A DNA stretch of 64,000 nt from Firmicutes bacterium HGW-Firmicutes-16. GTDB lineage: Bacteria; Bacillota; Clostridia; Oscillospirales; Oscillospiraceae. This document shows positions 42,495-51,084 of this stretch, in pieces. Position numbers and translations under genes: made by a program. The DNA lies in the NCBI GenBank assembly GCA_002841545.1, contig PGZZ01000008.1, forward strand, positions 57,404 to 121,403. Reading direction: 5' to 3'. The notes below the pieces were generated by a model. The model saw nothing but the letters and a program-made list of their open reading frames with translations, was not told where the DNA came from and did no database searches. The number at the start of each line of letters is the position of its first letter. Position 1 is the stretch's first letter.

Positions 42495-43199
42495 ATGAAA
42501 ATTTCCAAGCATGACCAGAAGCTGATACTTGTGCTGTTGGGCATTGCCGTATTTCTCGCGGCCTATTTTGGAATCTGTAAATCCTTCAACGACAGAAAGG
42601 CCGATGCGGAGGCGCAGATTACTCAGTTAGAGGCAGAGGTCGAGATGCTGAGCGCTTATTCCTCGTCTCAGGCAGCTTATCAGGATGAGATAAATAAGAT
42701 TGGGGACAGCATCGCAAACGAGCTGGCAGCTTATCCCTCCGATGTCCGCAGCGAGGACCTGATAATGTATGTAACAGAGCTTGAAACAGAGATCGGTCTC
42801 AGTGTCAACGGTATCTCCGTAGCATCGCCCGAAGTGGTTGCAAAATTCACGGTTCCAAATAAAGGGGTCGGCTCTTATCAGCTTGTTCCCGTCGTCGCCA
42901 TTAAAACGGCACTTACCATAGAATGCAACTTGAACTATACGCAGCTTAAAAGCTTGATAGACTATGTCAATTTAAACTCCTATAAAGCGGGTATCTCCGA
43001 TGTCTCTGTTAGCTATGACAGTCAGACCGGCGGGCTATCAGGGTCGGTCACGATAGACAAATATTTCATAAGCTCGGCGGATTATACCTATACACCGACC
43101 GTTACACCCTCGATCGTAAAGGGCACTAATGACCCGTTCGGAACTTTTACGAAGCCGGTAACCACATCTCCCTCGCCCTCGCCGACGGGGACAAACTAA
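42495..43199 (+). CDS. pilO: PilO-like type IV pilus alignment protein
   Basis: A 234-residue membrane protein. It has a short basic cytoplasmic N-terminus, one transmembrane helix (about 9-26, LILVLLGIAVFLAAYFGI), a coiled coil (about 30-75), and a ferredoxin-like extracytoplasmic domain. It ends in a Pro/Ser/Thr-rich tail (PVTTSPSPSPTGTN) that could sit in the wall. Position immediately after PilMN and topology identify it as PilO, which heterodimerises with PilN. Confidence 0.85.
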   Translation: MKISKHDQKLILVLLGIAVFLAAYFGICKSFNDRKADAEAQITQLEAEVEMLSAYSSSQAAYQDEINKIGDSIANELAAYPSDVRSEDLIMYVTELETEIGLSVNGISVASPEVVAKFTVPNKGVGSYQLVPVVAIKTALTIECNLNYTQLKSLIDYVNLNSYKAGISDVSVSYDSQTGGLSGSVTIDKYFISSADYTYTPTVTPSIVKGTNDPFGTFTKPVTTSPSPSPTGTN

Positions 43200-43206
43200 A
43201 TTGTTT

Positions 43207-43229
43207 TCCCGCCCCGTCAAGGGGCGGGA
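43207..43229 (+). terminator. Internal hairpin between pilO and minor pilins
   Basis: A 9-bp GC-rich stem TCCCGCCCC / GGGGCGGGA with a five-base loop, followed by a short T-rich segment. Probably an attenuator that lowers minor-pilin expression. Confidence 0.65.
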
Positions 43230-43272
43230 ATAGTGGATTTTTAGACTGTTTTTTGCAAAGGAGGGGAGCTCA

Positions 43273-44418
43273 ATTAATAGGTCAGCATTTAAAGATAACA
43301 GGGGCTTAACCCTCGTTGAGCTTCTGGTCGGCGTTGTTATACTGGGCATTATCACAGTGCCCTTGCTCCACACATTTGTAACCGGAGCGAACACGGAAAA
43401 TCGGGTTCGTAGATACGGCGAAGCAACGAATGCGGTGCAGAACCTTTCCGAACAGGTTCAGGCGCTGGACGCTGATTCGATTTTTTTAAACTCACAAACC
43501 ATTGCTACAGGCGCGACCTTCTATACTAAAATCGGTTTGGCATATACCGCAGCAGGTACAACTGTGAGCGCACCCACGTCAGAAATATATTATATCGGAA
43601 TTCCTAATTATACCTACGGCAGTTCAAGCTATGATGCGCTCATCACGCTTGACTCAAGCGGCGGTGTAAACACTGACCCTGTTGTCGTCGGTAATCATAT
43701 GGACGCTCTACTTAATATGGCTCAGGCAGATGTCAACGCTCTTGCTGCCTTGCAGTTTCAATGCAACAGCTCAGCGGCAAGCGGATATACACTGGTATCT
43801 AATAATCTTGAGCGTTCCATCACCTTTAATGTCCCCGAACTTACAAATTCATTAGATCCATATTCAATCTATGTTAAGTTTGAATATTCCGCGGACGTCA
43901 CCTACACTGATAAGGATAGCAACACACATACTCTTACCTTTACTGACACTGAACAATCCTCGGCAAGCGTCGGTTCGGTAGTCGTTCCGGCAGACGGCAG
44001 TCCGATTTTTTCTGTATTCTTGTTTTTCGATGCATATTACAGTAGTGACATGATAAATGAAGACATCACTATTAATAACGATACAGGTTCCGATATTAAC
44101 TTCTTTCTCGTGAACACCAGTACTGCTTCAATTCCGGGCACCTACGGCAAAGCTCAGATTGCGTATAAAAATCAGAATTTTACCGACACCAGACCTGTAA
44201 ATAATCTTGTTTTCACGAATCTCCCAACGAACAATGTTGCCTATACGGCATGGAAAGACGCATATGTAAGTAAGTCAGATGTGGATGTGACCGGATATTT
44301 GGTTGAAACGGAATCGCGAAACAGGAAATTTAACGTCAATATCCAGCTTTTTGAGGGCGGCTCAGGCTTTACCGGCACCGCAATCGCCGAGATTAACTCG
44401 ACAAAGCTTAGCTATTGA
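43273..44418 (+). CDS. Pilin-like protein with class III leader, apparent ATT start
   Basis: Pseudopilin of 381 residues. The frame open through this region encodes the leader INRSAFKDNRG followed by the mature-type N-terminus LTLVELLVGVVILGIITVP with Glu+5, then a large extracellular Thr/Ser/Tyr-rich domain. No ATG, GTG or TTG start lies between the upstream stop at 43231 and the leader. The only well-placed codon is ATT at 43273, eight bases after a perfect AGGAGG (43259-43264). The first conventional start in frame (GTG 43357) would remove the whole pilin signal. A single-base sequencing error in an ATG is the alternative. Confidence 0.82.
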   Translation: MNRSAFKDNRGLTLVELLVGVVILGIITVPLLHTFVTGANTENRVRRYGEATNAVQNLSEQVQALDADSIFLNSQTIATGATFYTKIGLAYTAAGTTVSAPTSEIYYIGIPNYTYGSSSYDALITLDSSGGVNTDPVVVGNHMDALLNMAQADVNALAALQFQCNSSAASGYTLVSNNLERSITFNVPELTNSLDPYSIYVKFEYSADVTYTDKDSNTHTLTFTDTEQSSASVGSVVVPADGSPIFSVFLFFDAYYSSDMINEDITINNDTGSDINFFLVNTSTASIPGTYGKAQIAYKNQNFTDTRPVNNLVFTNLPTNNVAYTAWKDAYVSKSDVDVTGYLVETESRNRKFNVNIQLFEGGSGFTGTAIAEINSTKLSY

Positions 44419-44443
44419 TTTCTCACGAAGGGAGGGAGCTTTC

Positions 44444-46531
44444 ATGCATGACAGCAAGCGCATAAGCCATCTATTTAAAAACGATAAAGGCAGTGCCATT
44501 GTTACTGTCGTTGTATCCATGCTGTTCGTAATGGCGCTTGGCGCGGCTCTCCTTTTCGCCGCACATACCGCTTATTCGATTACAATCACCCAGCGTGGAG
44601 ATAAAGAAAATTTTTATAACGCAAGCTCTGCGATGGATGACATGCGCCTCGGCGTTCAAACGCTTCTATCAGAATCAATTGAACAGGCGTATACGAGTGT
44701 ACTTGCCTCATACATCGCTCAACCCGCAGACTACGATCCGCAAGCAGATTTCAACCAGGAAATTATCGTTCAACTTGCTGATGAGACCAGAAAAGTCGGC
44801 GGTGTGGATACAAAAGTGTTTACTTCCATTACCGTTTCAGGTGAGACGGTAATCACCGGCTTCAATGCCGCCGCGATGGCAACCTTCATAGATGCTGCTC
44901 CGTCTAATACGACTGTAACGGTAACCGGCAGTGCAGCAGTGAGCGATTCCGGCACGGTGTCAATCAAAACACTTGGTGTGAAATATGTAAGTTCGACCGG
45001 CTTTGAATCGGAAGTCACAAGCGATATAACCATAACGATGCCTTCATTTTTTGCTAGCTCGAGAGCTCTTTCAAATATCACCAACTACGCAATCGTCGCA
45101 AACACAGGTTTGTATGATAGCATGATGGGCACCGAAATCTCCGGCAGTGTTTTTGCCGGCAACGGAGGCGTCTCTGTAACCGGAGGCGGCACCCTTACCT
45201 TTACAGGCGGCGATCTCATTAGCAAGGGGCCTCTGAGTATTGACAGCGGCTCAATAGTAGATTTCGACTCATCCGCAAATGAGCTTTGGGCCAGCGAAAT
45301 AACGGTAGGTTCTTCCGGTACGGCAACCCTAAACGGAAATATCTATGTCGCCGATGACCTGATATTGAACGCTAGCACTAATGTTACTCTCAAAAACTCA
45401 TATTTCGGCTTCGGCGACAACACTTCTTCTCCGGAAGGCAGCAGCTCTATTCTTATTAACGACAGAGGTTATGCTCCATCCGTACTTAATATCAACGGAC
45501 TAAATAAGCTCTCTCTGGCAGGCATAAGCTTCATCAATGTTTCAGGAAAAGCTTTGGACGAATCCGACTACAGCTCCAGTATTAGAATGGGTCAGTCGAT
45601 GTCCGCAAAAACCGACCAGCTGGCCTATCTTGTGCCAGTGGAATGCATAAGCAACTATGCGTCAAATCCTTTTGTTTTTGAATCCGACGCTACCGTCGCC
45701 TCTCCGACTATTGACGTGAATACCGTCCTCTGGAATCTAAACGGCACCGATAAGCGCCTATCCGACTATATCGGCACTAATGTCAGCGGATATAACTATA
45801 GCAAGGGTCATATTCAACCTGTCTATAAGAACTTGGGTGACGGCGCAAAAATAGTCTATGTTTTTTTGGTTTTCAGCGACAAGTCATATGCAAACGCTTA
45901 TTTCAAAGATTATTTTGCGGCGAACCCCAACGATATTTCTCAATATCTCAAGCTCTATGTAAAATTGAGCAATAACGCGGCTTCCACCAACACCGCCGGA
46001 AACACATTTTACGCGCTTGATAATTCAACCCCGAGTGATAATACGGATGATATAGTAAACCTTAGCCCCGCAAGCGATACGGAATTTGCAGCTGGTGCAC
46101 AGCAGACTTACGCCAACATGGAATCGCCATACACAAGCTTTGTGGATACGGCCAACTTCGCAAATCTTGGAGCTGCGGCTCGCGAGTTTGTTTATGAAGG
46201 TAAGACAGTCGCGGTTGTATCTTCCGTGGATTATACTTATTATCCGACTTCGTCAGATAATATTCGTCTGATTATTTCTTCGGGTAATGTCACTATATCG
46301 GACACCTTTAAAGGCATAATCATAGCCGGAGGCAATGTCACCGTTAACGGAAATGTGACCGCCGCTCCGTTTGATTCTAAAATGCTTAACGCGAGCTGCA
46401 TAGTCAGCGGTACTATCTATTATCTGTCCGACTTTATCCAAAACAGCGCTCAGTTTACCGGAGAGACAAGCTCATCTGAAGACGCTTGGGATCTTGATTC
46501 TCTGGTCTATTACGAGAACTGGTCAAAATAA
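44444..46531 (+). CDS. Large PilX-like minor pilin with beta-rich extracellular domain
   Basis: A 695-residue protein. It begins with MHDSKRISHLFKNDKG, then a hydrophobic helix SAIVTVVVSMLFVMALGAALLF, resembling PilX-type prepilins in which Phe+1 and Glu+5 are absent. The extracellular part is rich in Gly, Ser, Thr and Asn, with regular short strands (GSVFAGNGGVSVTGGGTL, then GSIVDFD, GTATLNG) suggestive of a right-handed beta-helix. The ATG at 44444 follows GGGAGGGA; a longer frame from 44303 overlaps the previous gene and is rejected. It may cap or decorate the pilus. Confidence 0.78.
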   Translation: MHDSKRISHLFKNDKGSAIVTVVVSMLFVMALGAALLFAAHTAYSITITQRGDKENFYNASSAMDDMRLGVQTLLSESIEQAYTSVLASYIAQPADYDPQADFNQEIIVQLADETRKVGGVDTKVFTSITVSGETVITGFNAAAMATFIDAAPSNTTVTVTGSAAVSDSGTVSIKTLGVKYVSSTGFESEVTSDITITMPSFFASSRALSNITNYAIVANTGLYDSMMGTEISGSVFAGNGGVSVTGGGTLTFTGGDLISKGPLSIDSGSIVDFDSSANELWASEITVGSSGTATLNGNIYVADDLILNASTNVTLKNSYFGFGDNTSSPEGSSSILINDRGYAPSVLNINGLNKLSLAGISFINVSGKALDESDYSSSIRMGQSMSAKTDQLAYLVPVECISNYASNPFVFESDATVASPTIDVNTVLWNLNGTDKRLSDYIGTNVSGYNYSKGHIQPVYKNLGDGAKIVYVFLVFSDKSYANAYFKDYFAANPNDISQYLKLYVKLSNNAASTNTAGNTFYALDNSTPSDNTDDIVNLSPASDTEFAAGAQQTYANMESPYTSFVDTANFANLGAAAREFVYEGKTVAVVSSVDYTYYPTSSDNIRLIISSGNVTISDTFKGIIIAGGNVTVNGNVTAAPFDSKMLNASCIVSGTIYYLSDFIQNSAQFTGETSSSEDAWDLDSLVYYENWSK

Positions 46532-46570
46532 TAAACATCCTGCAAAATCAACGGGGAGGGGGGCAAGGTC

Positions 46571-47059
46571 TTGAAAAATAACAACAAAGGCTTCACTTTG
46601 GTCGAGCTTATTGCAGTCATGGCAATAATGGTTTTATTGACAGGGCTTGTCTCGCTGTCCGTCTCCGCGGTAAACTCCGCAACAGTCAAGCAAAGCGCGA
46701 CCTCGGTAGATTACCTCATTTCGATGTGCAGGGCGGGCGCTCTAGGACGTTCGGGCGATGTTCATCTCACTTTGTCCGTGGATGGCAACGGAAATATAGT
46801 CGGCGAGTATTTCGAAAACGGCACGCTTGTCAGCACCGATACCTTCCCCGGGCAAAGCATTATAGTTTCATGCACGACCACAACCAGAACGTATGAGCTT
46901 TCAGATGAGTCGCTCACACTCTCGTTCGATCGTTCTACCGGAGCTCAAAAATCTCTGAGCACAGAGGATGAAATATACTGTACATCAATCAACTTTTTAA
47001 GCGCGCGTTCCTATACCATCGAGCTTTTCCCTTTAACCGGCGCCCACAGGCTGGTATAG
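46571..47059 (+). CDS. Prepilin-like protein (GspH/FimT type)
   Basis: Minor pilin of 162 residues with leader MKNNNKG and mature FTLVELIAVMAIMVLLTGLVSL (Glu+5 present), then a beta-rich domain. The start is TTG at 46571 with GGGGAGGGGGG upstream. It is followed nine bases later by another minor pilin. GspH/FimT-like proteins form part of the initiation complex at the pilus tip. Confidence 0.88.
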   Translation: MKNNNKGFTLVELIAVMAIMVLLTGLVSLSVSAVNSATVKQSATSVDYLISMCRAGALGRSGDVHLTLSVDGNGNIVGEYFENGTLVSTDTFPGQSIIVSCTTTTRTYELSDESLTLSFDRSTGAQKSLSTEDEIYCTSINFLSARSYTIELFPLTGAHRLV

Positions 47060-47067
47060 GAGACCAT

Positions 47068-47610
47068 ATGAAAAATGATAACAAGGGCTTTACGCTCATC
47101 GAACTGATGATATCCCTCACGATATTCGCAGTCTTGGTCACTGCAGTTTTCAGCTTCATGCTGGCGGGCTCACGCTCATACAGCACGGTGACAAACAGGC
47201 TCAATCTGAATGTCCAGTCGCAGCTTGCTCTCAACCAGCTTGAAAGCTATATAATCGACTGCAACGCGGGTCTATATTATGCAGATAACACGCTCTATAT
47301 TTTTAATAGAGGCAGCAGTGACACCCAATACGACGTACACGTTTTTAAGTACGACGATGCAAGTAAGCAAATTAAATACGGATATGGAAAAAACTCCGCA
47401 AATCTGGTTGGCGGAAACTTTTCCTGCACTGTTACAGCCGAAGATTTGCTTGCGGAGAACGTGACCGCTTTCTCAGTGACAACGGTTTCTGACGGCACAA
47501 GGCTTACATCAGCTACCGTTTCGCTAGTGCTGACCAGTAATTCCGCCTCTTTCAACGCTCAAAAAACGATTGCTCTGCGAAACAAACCAGTGGCAGCCAC
47601 ATTAAACTGA
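47068..47610 (+). CDS. Prepilin-like protein (GspJ/PilW type)
   Basis: Minor pilin of 180 residues with leader MKNDNKG and mature FTLIELMISLTIFAVLVTAVFSF (Glu+5), followed by a coil (NRLNLNVQSQLALNQLESYI) typical of GspJ/PilW-like subunits. It has AGGAG upstream and is tightly linked to the preceding minor pilin. It probably belongs to the tip complex together with the large proteins on either side. Confidence 0.87.
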   Translation: MKNDNKGFTLIELMISLTIFAVLVTAVFSFMLAGSRSYSTVTNRLNLNVQSQLALNQLESYIIDCNAGLYYADNTLYIFNRGSSDTQYDVHVFKYDDASKQIKYGYGKNSANLVGGNFSCTVTAEDLLAENVTAFSVTTVSDGTRLTSATVSLVLTSNSASFNAQKTIALRNKPVAATLN

Positions 47611-47662
47611 CCGGATATTCCTTGATTATTTTTGTCCTTTTATTCGAAAGGAGCTGCGATAG

Positions 47663-50600
47663 ATGAAACAAAAACACACATTTCTGCGGAGAGCACTCTC
47701 ACTGGTGCTCAGCTTTGCCGTAGTTTTTCCAGCGACCCTAGCTTTGATAGGCGACAGCGGAACAGCACAGGCAGCCGGAACAAAAACAAGCATAAGCGTT
47801 CTGGCGATTGAACCGAGCGACAGCGACCTTTTGACGAAAGCGACGATTGCGGGATGGACAGGCTATGCAACAAGCGCAATAAGCATCACATATGTATCCA
47901 CTCTCGAGTTTAACGGCATTTTGGAGGATCTCTCCGAGAACTACGACCTTATCTATGTCGGCGACAACGGCGGCAGCGGCAATGCCGACTTGAATCTTGA
48001 CGCATCTTTTTTGTATGCAAACATCGGCGCGGAGTATACTATGCCCGAAGGTGCTGTTGGTCTTACCGACGCTGAGTATCAAAGCACATATTTAACAAGC
48101 CCATATGGCACATATCACGATTTAAAGAATCCATCAGCTACGCGCTATTCAGGAAATGACCTGACTGCAGCACAGCTTGCGGCTCTGAACAAATACGCGG
48201 TTGAAGGTCACCCCGTCTTGTACGGCAGCGGGCTTACAAGCGGCACAGTGCAAGAGGCAAGTCCTGCTGTGACATTTACAGCAAACATGTCATACGAAAT
48301 AGCCGGCGCTTATGTTAAGCTGACAGCAGCTCCCGTCGTAATATCCGGGACGCTCCCTACATCGACGCCGACATATACGTGGTATCGCGGCACAACGGTG
48401 GTCGGAACAAACTCCGCCACATATACTGTGACCACAGCGAGTATCTACCAATATTACTGTATGGTAAGCTACACTGTTAATGGTAACGTTTATTACGCAA
48501 ATAGCAATCGTCTTTCTATTAGAATTACCACTCCCACTCGTTCCACTCCCACGGGCGGTGCCACCGGGACGGCAGTTTGTGGTGCCGGTACATATAGATA
48601 TACCGGGACTGAGTCTATCTCATTAGGCATTCTAACGGCATCTGCTTCAAGGGCTTCCGGGCTTAATATTACCTCAGCCGTTTACACATATCAGTGGTTC
48701 AACTATAGTTCTGGGGCGGCTTTAACCGGCGTAAGCTCCGATAACACCTATATTCCAACGGTAACGGGAACATATTACTGTAAAATAGGAGTTACATCGT
48801 TGGTTTATTCCGGAACCACTTACTCTGTAACCAGCAACTCTCCCCTCTGCAGTTCGAGAAGAACTACAGTTACCATTACCGCCCCTACAATAACCGCCGT
48901 TTCAAGCCCGCCGGCTACATCGATTGTTATACCGGCGGTTACCGCACAAAACTTCACGATAAATAAAACAACGGTTGATGACTGCTCCAATATGTTTAGG
49001 TTTCTGGATGATAACAAGAGCAGGGTAAACATCATGCGCACAACCGATATTTTTACCGCCTCCCTCTTCAGCGCAATAAACCTATCGAAGGCAAGCATCA
49101 ATTTAACGGCGTATCCCACCGACTATACAAGCATAACCGGAGCGACTCTTACCGCCGATTCGGGCAGCAGTCCTGCGACTTATACGCTTAGTTACACCTT
49201 TTCCATTTTGAACGATACCGACCCGACTCCGGCGAGCACGAGCTATTATTGCTATCTTGCCATCGATTCCAACGCGGACGGCGACTTTAGCACCGGTGAA
49301 CGTCTTTCGGACCTTGTTATCAAAGCAGGGGGCACGGTAGTGGCTTCCGGCAGTCTGAAATCCGGCACAGTATATACTGCCACGCGTACCTTGCCGGCAG
49401 GAACATACGGCATTATTCCGTGGCAGCTTAAGGTGATTGATACCGGCGCCGGAATCATAAATGCATCCCGCATCGGCTATACTCGCTTAGCTCCTGTCGC
49501 CGGAAAAGCGAAAGTTTTAGACATACTTCAAATCAACAGCAGTAGCGGGCTTTCTCTAGACAACACAACGAATGCCTCGCTTAACGGGTCGGGTACTCTC
49601 AATACCACATGGTTTACTTTTAATACACTTTTTTCTGCGGTTTCCGCCGACTATGATATTAACATCCAGACCGTTACCACAAGCGCTTTAAATTCTATCG
49701 GTACGACAGCGATAAAAAACGAATTTATTACGGGCAAGCCTTCTTACTCATCCGCCGCAGATTTTATCAATTCCTACGACATGGTAATCATGGGTATCGG
49801 AGGCACTGATACTGGGCAAACAAATCAAGCCAATGGTACTCTTAATTCTGGTGATGGTATCACTGACTACAATCTGAACGAAGCAACGACCAATGCGATT
49901 GCCGAATATCTAGAAAACAAGCCCGTTCTGTTCACTCACGATACGACCTCTTGGATGAACCTGCCGTATCCGTATGAGGCAACATGGAACGGTAATAACA
50001 ACGTCAATGGATATTATCCTTTTTTCGGCTACTTTATCAATACTGCTCTGCGCGATCCCTTCGGGCTTGACCGCTATGGGGTCACGAATGATACCTATGG
50101 ACACACAAAAATGTCCGAGCCGGGTTTGTCTTCAAGCGGACTTGTGGCGAGAGGATATTCTGGGATAACCGACGATGACAAAACGGCACTTCTGGGCGAC
50201 GGCTACAGCATAGCTTATTTGCCCGGATCGAATAAAGCGACATATGTAACATCGACGCAAGGGTTCTCGAATTATATTTCCACAATTTCTCATAGCTCGA
50301 CTACTACCGCCACCACTGTGTCGCAGGTCAATGAGGGACAAGTGTCCAGCTATCCGTATGACATTAACTCCGGGACTTTTGCAAGGGCAACCACCGCTAC
50401 GGCGACTGTAGCCAGCACACACGCTCAGTATTACCAGGTCAACATGAATTCTGCAGATACCTCTGTATTCTATTGTCTTAATAATAGTGCCTTTAAATTC
50501 AATGACGTTTCAAACGCCCCCTACATCTATAGACGTGGCAACGTCACATTTTCCGACTTTGGTAATACTGTCGGCAGTTTATCAAGCTCCGCCGAGACAC

Positions 50601-51079
50601 AGCTTTTTGTTAACACCATAATCGCGGCTTATGGAACCGCCACCACCGCTTCGGAAGTCAAGTTTTCTGACGCCTCTGGCTCAAAAATTCTGACGAATTT
50701 CCTAATGCCGACAGATGATTTTGGTATACTGACGACATCCGGTTCTACCGGCAAAGACAGAAACCTTTACTTTACTATCAGCGGCGGAGCCAGTATCGTA
50801 TCCGCGACTATCTGGTACGATCCTGATGAGCCCCAAATCCCCGCTACGATTTACGACTCGACAGGTACGGCGGTCGTTTCATCCTCAGCGCTGGAATCTA
50901 ATCAAAAATACTATGTGAAAATCGACGACATCTGGAATAATCTCCCTTCCGATTTACAAGACGACTTTAACTCAGACAGCATAAATGTAATACCAATAAC
51001 AATAACGGTTAGATCAGGCTCGATAGATACTACTGCTAAGGTATATTTGCGCAAGCTGCTACTATTCAATTTAAGCTAA
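47663..51079 (+). CDS. Large secreted protein with Ig-like repeats, putative pilus-associated adhesin
   Basis: A 1138-residue exported protein with a Sec signal peptide (basic MKQKHTFLRRA, hydrophobic LSLVLSFAVVFPATLAL, cleavage near AQAAG). The N-terminal domain starts TSISVLAIEPSDSDL and recurs around residue 610 as KAKVLDILQINSSSG, suggesting two related alpha/beta domains like DUF5057 proteins. Between them are two Ig-like modules (YTWYRGTTVVG and YTYQWFNYSSGAAL). The C-terminal third is a beta-rich sandwich. It has no LPXTG motif or C-terminal membrane anchor. As last gene of the pilus cluster it is a plausible tip adhesin analogous in position, not sequence, to PilY1. Confidence 0.7.
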   Translation: MKQKHTFLRRALSLVLSFAVVFPATLALIGDSGTAQAAGTKTSISVLAIEPSDSDLLTKATIAGWTGYATSAISITYVSTLEFNGILEDLSENYDLIYVGDNGGSGNADLNLDASFLYANIGAEYTMPEGAVGLTDAEYQSTYLTSPYGTYHDLKNPSATRYSGNDLTAAQLAALNKYAVEGHPVLYGSGLTSGTVQEASPAVTFTANMSYEIAGAYVKLTAAPVVISGTLPTSTPTYTWYRGTTVVGTNSATYTVTTASIYQYYCMVSYTVNGNVYYANSNRLSIRITTPTRSTPTGGATGTAVCGAGTYRYTGTESISLGILTASASRASGLNITSAVYTYQWFNYSSGAALTGVSSDNTYIPTVTGTYYCKIGVTSLVYSGTTYSVTSNSPLCSSRRTTVTITAPTITAVSSPPATSIVIPAVTAQNFTINKTTVDDCSNMFRFLDDNKSRVNIMRTTDIFTASLFSAINLSKASINLTAYPTDYTSITGATLTADSGSSPATYTLSYTFSILNDTDPTPASTSYYCYLAIDSNADGDFSTGERLSDLVIKAGGTVVASGSLKSGTVYTATRTLPAGTYGIIPWQLKVIDTGAGIINASRIGYTRLAPVAGKAKVLDILQINSSSGLSLDNTTNASLNGSGTLNTTWFTFNTLFSAVSADYDINIQTVTTSALNSIGTTAIKNEFITGKPSYSSAADFINSYDMVIMGIGGTDTGQTNQANGTLNSGDGITDYNLNEATTNAIAEYLENKPVLFTHDTTSWMNLPYPYEATWNGNNNVNGYYPFFGYFINTALRDPFGLDRYGVTNDTYGHTKMSEPGLSSSGLVARGYSGITDDDKTALLGDGYSIAYLPGSNKATYVTSTQGFSNYISTISHSSTTTATTVSQVNEGQVSSYPYDINSGTFARATTATATVASTHAQYYQVNMNSADTSVFYCLNNSAFKFNDVSNAPYIYRRGNVTFSDFGNTVGSLSSSAETQLFVNTIIAAYGTATTASEVKFSDASGSKILTNFLMPTDDFGILTTSGSTGKDRNLYFTISGGASIVSATIWYDPDEPQIPATIYDSTGTAVVSSSALESNQKYYVKIDDIWNNLPSDLQDDFNSDSINVIPITITVRSGSIDTTAKVYLRKLLLFNLS

Positions 51080-51084
51080 AGGAG

